A DNA stretch of 8,500 nucleotides from positions 1 through 8,500 of the forward strand of contig CAJWZY010000077.1 in the NCBI GenBank assembly GCA_913050545.1, written 5' to 3'. Origin of the DNA: an uncultured bacterium (GTDB taxonomy: Bacteria; Planctomycetota; UBA8108). The notes under the pieces were generated by a model. It was not told the DNA's origin. It ran no database searches and worked only from the letters and a program-made list of their open reading frames with translations. This document shows, piece after piece, positions 1 through 6,202 of this stretch. The position numbers and the translations under genes were made by a program. The stretch's first letter is position 1. The number at the start of each line of letters is the position of its first letter.

Positions 1-756
1 CATGTAGAGGAGGACCCCGGCCTCGTGCAGGAGGGCGCTGATCTCTCCGATCCCGTTTTCAAAGATACCCAGGGTGTTGGGATTGGTGATCATCATTGCC
101 GCCACGTCAGGACCGATCGCCTCGCGCAGCTTGTCGAGGTCGATGGTTCCAGCTTCACCGGAGTCGATGTTCCTGGTCTTGAAGCCGGCGATGGTGCAGC
201 TTGAGGGGTTGGTGCCGTGGGCGCTGTCTGGAATCAGGACGACGTCCCGCTCCAGCTCGCCAAGCTCCCTGCAGCGGGCCTTGATCATCATCAGGGCGGT
301 CAGCTCTCCGTGGGCCCCGGCTGCAGGTTGGAGGCTGACGTGGGGCAGGCCGCTGATCTCAGCAAGCATCTCCTCGAGCCGGGAAAACACCTCGAGGTAT
401 CCCTGGATCTCATCGGCTCCACAGAGGGGGTGGACCTGGCTGAAGCCCGGGTTGCCGGCAACGACCTCGTTGATTCTCGGGTTGTATTTCATCGTACAGG
501 ACCCGAGCGGGTAGAAGTTCGTATCGATCGACATGTTCAGGGAGGAGAGCCGGGTGTAATGCCTTACCACCGAGGCCTCCGCGAGCTCCGGCAGGCTGCA
601 GGGCTCCCGGCGCAGGTCGCTCTCTTCGATGCAGTCGGCCGTTTGCGGAAGGCTGGCATCAGGTTCCGGCGGCCTGGCACCCCGCCGCTGTGGACGGCTC
701 TGCTCGAACAGGGTGGGCTGGGAAGCAGGCAGCGAGTGATCTGCGGGGCTGGTCAT
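1..756 (-). CDS. gcvPB: Glycine dehydrogenase (decarboxylating) subunit 2, P-protein C-terminal half (partial)
   Basis: This is the second subunit of the split glycine decarboxylase (P protein). With GcvPA it forms the PLP enzyme that decarboxylates glycine and loads the aminomethyl group onto lipoyl-GcvH. The minus-strand frame is open from an ATG at 756 to the left edge, giving 252 codons. Visible landmarks are the family-type N-terminus (LFEQSRPQRRG, residues 16-26), FYPLGSCTMKYNP (81-93), QPAAGAHGE (143-151), DSAHGTNP (177-184) and NPNTLGIFE (225-233). The PLP-binding lysine and the glycine-rich stretch after it should lie beyond the edge, so they cannot be checked. The ATG shares four bases (ATGA) with the stop of gcvPA and has a GGGAGG ribosome binding site seven bases upstream, inside gcvPA, which suggests translational coupling. 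Identification is secure; only the C-terminus is missing. Confidence 0.95.
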   Translation of the reverse strand, partial: MTSPADHSLPASQPTLFEQSRPQRRGARPPEPDASLPQTADCIEESDLRREPCSLPELAEASVVRHYTRLSSLNMSIDTNFYPLGSCTMKYNPRINEVVAGNPGFSQVHPLCGADEIQGYLEVFSRLEEMLAEISGLPHVSLQPAAGAHGELTALMMIKARCRELGELERDVVLIPDSAHGTNPSSCTIAGFKTRNIDSGEAGTIDLDKLREAIGPDVAAMMITNPNTLGIFENGIGEISALLHEAGVLLYM

Positions 757-2159
757 GCCTTGGCCTCCCGGAGTTCCTCTGTGACGACCCGGGTCAACTC
801 CTGGCCCAGGAGATCGATTTCTTTTTTTGTGTTCAGCTCGGTGAAGGCGAAGAGCATTTCTTTTTCACGGGCAGGGAAGAACCGCCCGAGGGGCAATCCT
901 GCCCCGATTCCGCGCTCAGCCAGCGAGCTGTAGACGGCCTCTGCGCTGGTGGGCAGCGCCAGGGAGAACTCCTGGAAAAAGGCTGCGTCTGAGACCGGCT
1001 CTACACCTTCGATCGCGGTCAATACACCATGGGCATAATGGGCCAGCCGGGTGCTTGCCTCGGCAACCTCCCGGATCCCTGCGGGCCCGAGGAAGGCAAG
1101 GTACATGGCTCCCCGGAGAGAGCACAGTCCCTGGTTGGTGCAGATATTGCTGGTAGCTCTTTCGCGGCGAATATGCTGCTCCCGGGTCTGGAAGGTGAGC
1201 ACGTAGCCTCGTTTCCCATCGCTGTCGACGGTTTCGCCGACGATTCTGCCCGGTACTTTGCGAACATGTTTTGCCAGGGTGGTGAAGAAGCCGAAGGTCG
1301 GGCCTCCGAGATTCGGCGGATTTCCGAGCTGTTGTCCATCGCCGATGGCGATGTCAGCTCCATAGGCACCCGGGTCCTTGAGAAGTCCGAGCGAAATCGG
1401 ATCGACTATGGAGATCAGCAGGGGCCGGTCAGCAGCGCTCTCCTGGTCGCCCTGGCTGGACCCGAGCAGGTTGCCGGCGTTCTCCATGGGCTCGATGAGG
1501 CCGAAGAAGTTCGGGTTCTGCAGGACCACGGCCAGCACATCATCTCCGTCTTCCTCCAGCTCTCGGGCGATGACCTCCATCGAGGTCAGGTCATTTTCAA
1601 GCGCTATTGTACGGACCCCGACCGGGTGGTCTGCAAGGTAGGTGTCAAGGACACGGCGGTACTCGGGGTGAACAGCCTCGGATACGAGGACCGTGCTGCC
1701 CTTGCGCCGGATCGCATAGGCCATCAGCACAGCCTCGGCCAGCGCTGTTCCCGCGTCGTACATCGAGGCATTGGAGATATCCATGCCGGTCAGCTGGCAG
1801 AGCATGGTCTGGTATTCCATGACAGCCTGCAGGGTGCCCTGGCTCACCTCTGCCTGGTAGGGGGTGTAGGCTGTGTTGAATTCACCCCGGCTGGAGAGGG
1901 AATCGACAGCGGCCGGGATGAAGCGCCGGTAGGTTCCTGCGCCAAGAAATGATGGCCGGTTGTCCATCCGGGCATTGCGGTCGGCCAGGGCTCCCAGCTC
2001 TTCGACGATTTCGGGTTCGCTGGATTTCGCCGGCAGCTCGAGGTCACGGCCAAGGCGGATATTATCCGGGATCCACGAGAAGAGGTCTTCGATGTTCTCG
2101 TGGCCGAGAACCCGGAGCATCTCTTCACGATCCTGGTCTGTATGGGGAAAGTAGGTCAT
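753..2159 (-). CDS. gcvPA: Glycine dehydrogenase (decarboxylating) subunit 1, P-protein N-terminal half
   Basis: This is the first subunit of the two-part glycine decarboxylase and partners with GcvPB. At 468 residues it is slightly longer than the usual 440-450. Landmarks in order are the typical opening MTYFPHTDQDREEML, FLGAGTYRRFIPAAVDSL (71-88), FNTAYTPYQAEVSQGTLQ (94-111), the SLGLL segment (256-260), GQQLGNPPNLGGPTFG (275-290) and RATSNICTNQGLCSLRG (334-350), all characteristic of P proteins. The extra length includes a polar stretch around residues 231-246 before the IVDPISLGLL strand, probably a surface loop. The ATG at 2159 follows gcvH by 48 bases; its ribosome binding site is poor (a GGAC about nine bases upstream), so it may depend on translation of gcvH. 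The stop codon overlaps the gcvPB start. Confidence 0.97.
   Translation of the reverse strand: MTYFPHTDQDREEMLRVLGHENIEDLFSWIPDNIRLGRDLELPAKSSEPEIVEELGALADRNARMDNRPSFLGAGTYRRFIPAAVDSLSSRGEFNTAYTPYQAEVSQGTLQAVMEYQTMLCQLTGMDISNASMYDAGTALAEAVLMAYAIRRKGSTVLVSEAVHPEYRRVLDTYLADHPVGVRTIALENDLTSMEVIARELEEDGDDVLAVVLQNPNFFGLIEPMENAGNLLGSSQGDQESAADRPLLISIVDPISLGLLKDPGAYGADIAIGDGQQLGNPPNLGGPTFGFFTTLAKHVRKVPGRIVGETVDSDGKRGYVLTFQTREQHIRRERATSNICTNQGLCSLRGAMYLAFLGPAGIREVAEASTRLAHYAHGVLTAIEGVEPVSDAAFFQEFSLALPTSAEAVYSSLAERGIGAGLPLGRFFPAREKEMLFAFTELNTKKEIDLLGQELTRVVTEELREAKA
764..769 (-). promoter_or_regulatory. Ribosome binding site of gcvPB inside the gcvPA 3' end
   Basis: The minus strand reads GGGAGG here, seven bases before the gcvPB ATG at 756. 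It lies within the last codons of gcvPA and supports the start that overlaps the gcvPA stop. Confidence 0.7.
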
Positions 2160-2207
2160 CAGCTGGTCCGAATGCAGTAGGTCTGAAAAACTGGATCCGC
2201 GCTGGAG

Positions 2208-2600
2208 TCAGTGTTCATCTTCTTGGGCAAGCAGCTCCTCGTATTGCTGCAGGTCAATGAGCTCCGATTCTTCCTCAGGGGTGGAGATCCTGATCCTGAT
2301 CATCCAGCCGGCTCCGAAGGGGTCATCCGCAAGCGGCTGGAGATTGTCCGCCAGCCCCGAGTTCACCTCGACAAGCTCACCACTGAGGGGAACGAACAGT
2401 TCGCTGGCACTCTTGGTGGATTCGATCTCCCCGAATGGAGCTCCCCTGGAAACGGTTTCTGAGCCTGCCGGGAGATCAATGAACACAAGGTCTCCCAGCT
2501 GCTCGACGGCAAAATCTGTGATGCCGACCGTGGCGATTCCATCTTCTAGGCGGGTCCATTCATGGCTCGGCGAATATTTGATTTCTGCCGGTCGAGTCAT
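2208..2600 (-). CDS. gcvH: Glycine cleavage system H protein (lipoyl carrier)
   Basis: GcvH is the small shuttle protein whose lipoyl-lysine arm carries the aminomethyl group from P to T protein and is then reoxidised by L protein. The 130-residue length is normal. The N-terminus KYSPSHEWTRLEDGIATVGITDFA (residues 8-31) is the typical H-protein opening, and the lipoylation site is ESTKSASELF (60-69), with K63 as the modified lysine. LGDLVFIDLP (35-44) and the downstream FVPLSGELVEVN stretch complete the lipoyl domain. The ATG at 2600 has a strong GGAGG eight bases upstream (2609-2613). A gap of 126 bases separates it from gcvT, longer than the other gaps in the gcv genes. Confidence 0.97.
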   Translation of the reverse strand: MTRPAEIKYSPSHEWTRLEDGIATVGITDFAVEQLGDLVFIDLPAGSETVSRGAPFGEIESTKSASELFVPLSGELVEVNSGLADNLQPLADDPFGAGWMIRIRISTPEEESELIDLQQYEELLAQEDEH

Positions 2601-2726
2601 TTCTTTTTCCTCCAGGTCTGGAGTGGAGCTTCCGGAAAACCCCAGCGCCGGTCACTCTTTCCGGTTCGCTCCAGGGCAATGCAGAAGGGCCGCCAGTTAC
2701 CACCGATGACGGGCTCCACCTGTTTT

Positions 2727-3869
2727 TCAGACTGTCTTTTTCCTTTTTCTTGAGAAAAAAGGCAAGTGTTCGAGTCGCAGTTTCTCGCGTTTTCCTCGCA
2801 GGTCAACTTCCGGAGTGGGGGCCTCATCCCGCTCGAGCTTCGCGATGTAATCGCTGCAGAGATAACCCATGGCAATCGGTTGCTGGATCGTGGGGGACGG
2901 GGCGCCGCTGGTGATCCTCCCTACCTTCTCATCTGCGGCATAAATTTCCATCCCGTTGCGGGCTATGCGGCGACTCTCCACGATGAAGCCGCAAAGTTTT
3001 TCCGCTGGGCCCTCCTCCTTGATCTCGCGCAGTCGCTGCTGGCCGGGAAAGGCGATTCCCTTATCCAGCTTGACGGCGAAACCGAGGCCGGCGCAATAGG
3101 GGTTCGTTGTGTCATCGATATCGTTGCCGTAGAGGGGCATGCCGGCCTCGAGCCGAAGCGTGTCCCTGGCTCCAAGCCCGATTGGCGCTGCCTGTCCTTC
3201 GTTGGTTTCCAGCAGCTGCCTCCAGATCTTTTCCGCCTGCCCGGCGCCCAGGTAAATTTCGAGTCCATCTTCGCCGGTATAGCCGGTCCGGGCCACCAGC
3301 AAGGGCTCGGATTCGAATTCCGCAGAGGTGATCTGGTAGTAGCCCAGGTCAGCCCACGGGGTTTGTGGCGCCTGCAGCAGGGGGATGGAGCAGGCAATCG
3401 CTTCAGGGCCCTGGATAGCGATCATGGCATCGCTTCGTGTTCGGTCCTCCAGCTCGGCATCCCTGCCGGCGTGGTGGCTGTTCATCCATTCAATGATTCT
3501 GCCCGTATTGGAAGCATTGACGACCAGGAGGAAATGGTCAGCCAGCTTGTAAACAATGGCATCGTCGATGATGGTTCCATCTTCACGGCAGAACAGGGTG
3601 TAGCGGGCATCGCCGCTTTCCATTCCAGAGGTGTCATTGGTGATGAGCGCCTGGAGCCAGTCCTCCGCCTCGGGGCCGCGAACGGAAAGACGCCCCATGT
3701 GGCAGAGGTCGAAGAGCCCGGCATGTTCCCGTACCTGCTGGTGCTCCTGGGGGATCGAGGTGTAGCGCACCGGCATCTCCCAGCCATGGAAATCAATCAG
3801 CATGGCCCCGAGGCGCCTGTGCTCGTCGTAGAGAACGGTGCGTTCCGGCTGGCTTGTTTCAGAGCCCAA
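2727..3869 (-). CDS. gcvT: Glycine cleavage system T protein (aminomethyltransferase)
   Basis: GcvT releases ammonia from the aminomethyl group on lipoyl-GcvH and passes the methylene to tetrahydrofolate, giving 5,10-methylene-THF. The family opening LYDEHRRLGAMLIDFHGWEMPVRY is near the N-terminus (from about residue 13). IIDDAIVYK follows (100-108); one of its two Asp residues (102 or 103) should match the catalytic Asp101 of E. coli. Then come NASN (118-121), AIQGPEA, RTGYTGEDG, the LEAGMPLYGNDID block and the C-terminal GRITSGAPSPTIQQPIAMGY barrel segment. No ATG fits in front of the conserved opening, since an in-frame TGA lies just upstream. The likely start is the TTG at 3869, with GAGGG nine bases upstream, giving 380 residues. 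A TTG at 3878 (383 residues) directly abuts that GAGGG and is less likely. The C-terminus LPFFSRKRKK is a normal family ending. Confidence 0.96.
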   Translation of the reverse strand: MGSETSQPERTVLYDEHRRLGAMLIDFHGWEMPVRYTSIPQEHQQVREHAGLFDLCHMGRLSVRGPEAEDWLQALITNDTSGMESGDARYTLFCREDGTIIDDAIVYKLADHFLLVVNASNTGRIIEWMNSHHAGRDAELEDRTRSDAMIAIQGPEAIACSIPLLQAPQTPWADLGYYQITSAEFESEPLLVARTGYTGEDGLEIYLGAGQAEKIWRQLLETNEGQAAPIGLGARDTLRLEAGMPLYGNDIDDTTNPYCAGLGFAVKLDKGIAFPGQQRLREIKEEGPAEKLCGFIVESRRIARNGMEIYAADEKVGRITSGAPSPTIQQPIAMGYLCSDYIAKLERDEAPTPEVDLRGKREKLRLEHLPFFSRKRKKTV

Positions 3870-3878
3870 GTGACTCAA

Positions 3879-3883
3879 CCCTC
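3879..3883 (-). promoter_or_regulatory. Ribosome binding site that decides the gcvT start
   Basis: The minus strand reads GAGGG, nine bases before the TTG at 3869. It touches the other candidate TTG at 3878 with no spacer, so it favours the shorter gcvT. No ATG or GTG is available in frame between the upstream stop and the conserved coding sequence. Confidence 0.5.
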
Positions 3884-3915
3884 GCTTCTGTCGTCAATGT
3901 TTCGGCACCCGGTTT

Positions 3916-6021
3916 TCAGAAGTCGAAGTCGTCGTCTTCGATCTTCTTCTTTTTAACCTTCTTCTTGTCGTCACCCTCATCCGCCGGGGCAGTGGGGTCA
4001 GGTTCGGGTTCTTTTTCCGGTTTCTTTTTCTTGGGGCTGTCTTTCTTGACGCCCAGCTTTTTGCGGAGCAGGCGGACGGCTTCCTTCTTGTCGAGGAAAC
4101 CGCAGATGACCAGATTGCGAATGCGGAACTTGACCTTCTTCCACTGGAAACCCACCAGGCCGGTCTCGGTCATTTTCTTGACCTTGATCCTGTTCACGGC
4201 CTCCTCCGTTCCACCGGAATCATAGGTGGCTCGAATCTCGCCACCTCCCCCTGCCTGGTCCATATCAATCTCGACGATCCAGCTCACGGGGCGCAACTTG
4301 GTGTGCCAGTTGTTGGCATTTGAGCCGGGCTTCCCGGGCATCTTCTGCCATTTCGGGGGAGAGGAACCCTTGATGAAGCCAATATCAAGGAAGTTGGTAC
4401 GCCAGCGGGCATTGGTCTTGGTGTTGTAGCTGACGATGGCTCCCCAATCGCCATCTCCGCTCATCGTGAGGATGTTGAAGGCCCAGGACATGCGAACCTT
4501 GTATCTGAAGGGCACCGGGAAGAACACCATGCCGGAAGTGTTCCCATCGATGGAGATCTGGGCCTCATCGGGAATGTCACCGCCACCCAGGAGCATCTGC
4601 GGATCGACAAAGCCCAGGTGGGCTTTGGGTGTTTTTCCTCTGATGACCTCCTTCTGGAGCTGCTGCCCGTTGCTGTAATCGAGGATGATCCCCCCGGTCT
4701 CAGGGTCATAGTTGGCCCTTTTTGAAAGCTCATGAATATTTTCGATAAGGAAGGCCTCGTCTTCTTCATCCAGCTCCTGGGGGAAGAGGGTGAGGTCCGC
4801 GCCCGCTACGCAGGTGGGGAGCAGGGTGGTGGCTCCGGTCACTCCCGGGGATCCGATTCCGGGGGGCTGTGGAGTGCCTGGCGGCGGGGGGGCTGTCCCT
4901 GGCGGCGGGGGAGGGGGTAATTTCTGACGTCCTGCGCCCGCTACGCGGCTGGCAATCTCCAGCTCCTCTTTCCGCCGGCGGTTGAACTCCACATCAGCGG
5001 CTTTCTGCTCTTCTTTCAGCTTCGCCAGCTCGGCCGCGAAGGCAGCATCGTCAAGAACGGCCTTCAGGGCATCTGTGTAGGTCTGCGAGGCCTGGCTGTA
5101 CTGGCCGGAGGCCTCCTGGAAGGCACCGCTCTGGAAAGCGGCATCCGCTTCGAGCTCGAGACTCTCGGCCTGTTGCCAGCGGCTCAGCGCCTTGATATCA
5201 GCCCCGTTTTTCAGCGCCCTGGCCTTGTAGCCGTCCATCTTCGTCTTCAGGTTCTCTGCCAGGATCCGGTATCGCTTGTTGTCCTTGGCGATGATGGCTG
5301 CGTCTTCGAAGCCGGCCCTGGCAGCGACGAAATTATTTTCTGCGGATTTGAAGCTGGAGGAAGAAGCTTCTTCAAGTTCTGCCAGTGCGGCAGTGTAGGC
5401 TTCAAGAGCCTCTTCGTATTCTTCAGGGGCATTGATCTCGGCTTCAACCTTGTCAGCCTTCTGCTTGGCCGAATCGGTAAGCCTCTTTGCTTTCAATACC
5501 TCCGCGCTTTTCTGGGTCGCTTCTTCAGCGCCTGCCAGGATGTCTTTGAACTCACTGATGGCTCGTTTGTAGGAGTATTTTGCCTTGTTCCCGTCGTTTG
5601 ATTTGAGGAGGTAGCGCTTGCCCGTGTCGATTCTCTTTGACGCGCGGGTGAAATCATCCTTGTACTTGCTGTCGAGCCCTTTCTCTTCGCATTCTTTCTT
5701 CAACGCGAGGGCTTCTGTCTGAGCCTGCAGTATCGTGGTGCTGACCTTGGGTTTCTTTTCTTCTTCCTCCTCCTCCTCTTCTTCTTCTTCTTCTTCTTCT
5801 TTTACAGCCTTGCGCGGGCTCTTCTTCTTTTTTCGGCTGGAGGACCTGGAGCTGACCTTTTCTTCTTCTGAGCCTGCTCCGCACCCGGCGAGGGGCAGGC
5901 CGACCAGCAGTGCCAGCACGACCAGCATCATCAGGGAGAAAAACGAAGAGCTTCCTCGATTGTTCGCTTGCGCAAAGGACAGTGGTGAGAGGCTGCCGGC
6001 ATTTGGACGAATAGAGCCCAT
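3916..6021 (-). CDS. Uncharacterised lipoprotein with poly-Glu tract, helical repeats and C-terminal beta-rich domain
   Basis: I do not recognise a named family for this 701-residue protein. The start is the ATG at 6021, with GAGG nine bases upstream; the frame is open 30 codons further but nothing supports that extension. Architecture: a long N-region, a hydrophobic segment (27-46) and a lipobox ending LAGC with C47 as the probable lipidated residue; a basic stretch (RSSSRKKKKSPRKAVK, 59-74); 14 glutamates (75-88); an Ala/Glu/Lys-rich, probably coiled-coil or TPR-like region (95-360; FQEASGQYSQASQTYTDAL at 301-319 is TPR-like); a proline-rich linker (369-393); a globular domain (about 412-645) with beta-type segments and many Trp; and a Lys/Glu/Asp tail ending DDDFDF. 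The close GLVGFQWKKVKFRIRNLVI recalls the end of LamG or concanavalin-like domains (for example the DUF1080 group), which is only a guess. Its 46-base spacing from gcvT suggests co-transcription, but no metabolic link is evident. Confidence 0.85.
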   Translation of the reverse strand: MGSIRPNAGSLSPLSFAQANNRGSSSFFSLMMLVVLALLVGLPLAGCGAGSEEEKVSSRSSSRKKKKSPRKAVKEEEEEEEEEEEEEEKKPKVSTTILQAQTEALALKKECEEKGLDSKYKDDFTRASKRIDTGKRYLLKSNDGNKAKYSYKRAISEFKDILAGAEEATQKSAEVLKAKRLTDSAKQKADKVEAEINAPEEYEEALEAYTAALAELEEASSSSFKSAENNFVAARAGFEDAAIIAKDNKRYRILAENLKTKMDGYKARALKNGADIKALSRWQQAESLELEADAAFQSGAFQEASGQYSQASQTYTDALKAVLDDAAFAAELAKLKEEQKAADVEFNRRRKEELEIASRVAGAGRQKLPPPPPPGTAPPPPGTPQPPGIGSPGVTGATTLLPTCVAGADLTLFPQELDEEDEAFLIENIHELSKRANYDPETGGIILDYSNGQQLQKEVIRGKTPKAHLGFVDPQMLLGGGDIPDEAQISIDGNTSGMVFFPVPFRYKVRMSWAFNILTMSGDGDWGAIVSYNTKTNARWRTNFLDIGFIKGSSPPKWQKMPGKPGSNANNWHTKLRPVSWIVEIDMDQAGGGGEIRATYDSGGTEEAVNRIKVKKMTETGLVGFQWKKVKFRIRNLVICGFLDKKEAVRLLRKKLGVKKDSPKKKKPEKEPEPDPTAPADEGDDKKKVKKKKIEDDDFDF
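5758..5799 (-). repeat. Trinucleotide repeat encoding 14 consecutive glutamates
   Basis: On the coding strand there are seven GAA, four GAG and three GAA codons in an unbroken row, residues 75-88 of the lipoprotein. The codons are nearly a pure (GAA/GAG) array of 42 bases, so the tract could gain or lose whole codons by slippage without breaking the frame. It follows directly on a Lys/Arg-rich block, giving a sharp switch from positive to negative charge just outside the membrane anchor. Confidence 0.9.
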
Positions 6022-6030
6022 TGTATAGAT

Positions 6031-6034
6031 CCTC
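6031..6034 (-). promoter_or_regulatory. Ribosome binding site of the lipoprotein gene
   Basis: The minus strand reads GAGG (within TTGAGGATC), nine bases before the ATG at 6021. It fixes the start that places the hydrophobic segment and lipobox at a workable distance from the N-terminus, against the longer frame beginning at 6111. Confidence 0.55.
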
Positions 6035-6131
6035 AATAAATCCGGTTTGTTTCTGAAAGTATGCTCCAGAACCCTTGATTGGGATCTGGTCAATTGGAGA
6101 GCCAGGCACAATCCTGATCGCCCAGGGTCAA

Positions 6132-6159
6132 GTTAAAACGAAGCTTGCCCCCTTTTCAA
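6132..6159 (-). promoter_or_regulatory. Possible sigma-70-type promoter for the lipoprotein and gcv genes
   Basis: On the minus strand TTGAAA (6159-6154) is followed after 16 bases by TTTAAC (6137-6132), giving 5/6 and 4/6 matches to the consensus -35 and -10. A start near 6125 would give a leader of about 100 bases. The match is modest and the 181-base gap after accA is the main reason to look for a promoter here; read-through from accA is equally possible. Confidence 0.22.
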
Positions 6160-6191
6160 CTTCCGTGAGACTTAAATCTGGGTCAAGGGGG
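6148..6191 (-). other. Inverted repeat after accA (weak terminator or mRNA hairpin)
   Basis: CCCCCTT at 6148-6154 and AAGGGGG at 6185-6191 form a perfect 7-bp inverted repeat around a 30-base loop, beginning 12 bases after the accA stop. Inside the loop is a near-palindrome (minus strand AGATTTAAGTCT). Only four T residues follow, about ten bases after the stem, so it is not a convincing intrinsic terminator; it may slow or partly stop transcription or protect the accA mRNA end. Confidence 0.25.
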
Positions 6192-6202
6192 TTCTGGGCG
6201 GC

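Noticed and set aside
217..933. Plus-strand open frame opposite gcvPB and the end of gcvPA
   Set aside because: It spans two overlapping genes on the other strand whose motifs are unbroken, and is a shadow of their GC-rich third positions.
1029..1952. Long plus-strand open frame (307 codons) opposite gcvPA
   Set aside because: It is a mirror of the codon pattern of gcvPA, which is certain from motifs. Its translation has no recognisable domain and no ribosome binding site.
2597..2875. Possible frameshifted extension of gcvT into the gcvT-gcvH gap
   Set aside because: GcvT already ends with the normal family ending LPFFSRKRKK, and the open frame needs a +1 shift without any suitable slippery site.
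2766..3956. Long plus-strand open frame (396 codons) opposite gcvT
   Set aside because: It lies fully antisense to a well-supported gcvT and continues into the lipoprotein end. The product looks like a reverse reading of GcvT with no family features.
6022..6111. Upstream extension of the lipoprotein to an ATG at 6111
   Set aside because: The extra 30 residues would push the signal peptide too far inside the protein and would cover the ribosome binding site of the ATG at 6021.
6148..6191. Strong intrinsic terminator of accA
   Set aside because: The loop is 30 bases and there is no T-run right after the stem, so it is listed only as a weak inverted repeat.
6022..6202. Glycine riboswitch in front of the gcv gene group
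   Set aside because: I looked for the paired aptamer core in this spacer and in the short gap before gcvT and saw no match; the gap before gcvT is too small for one.
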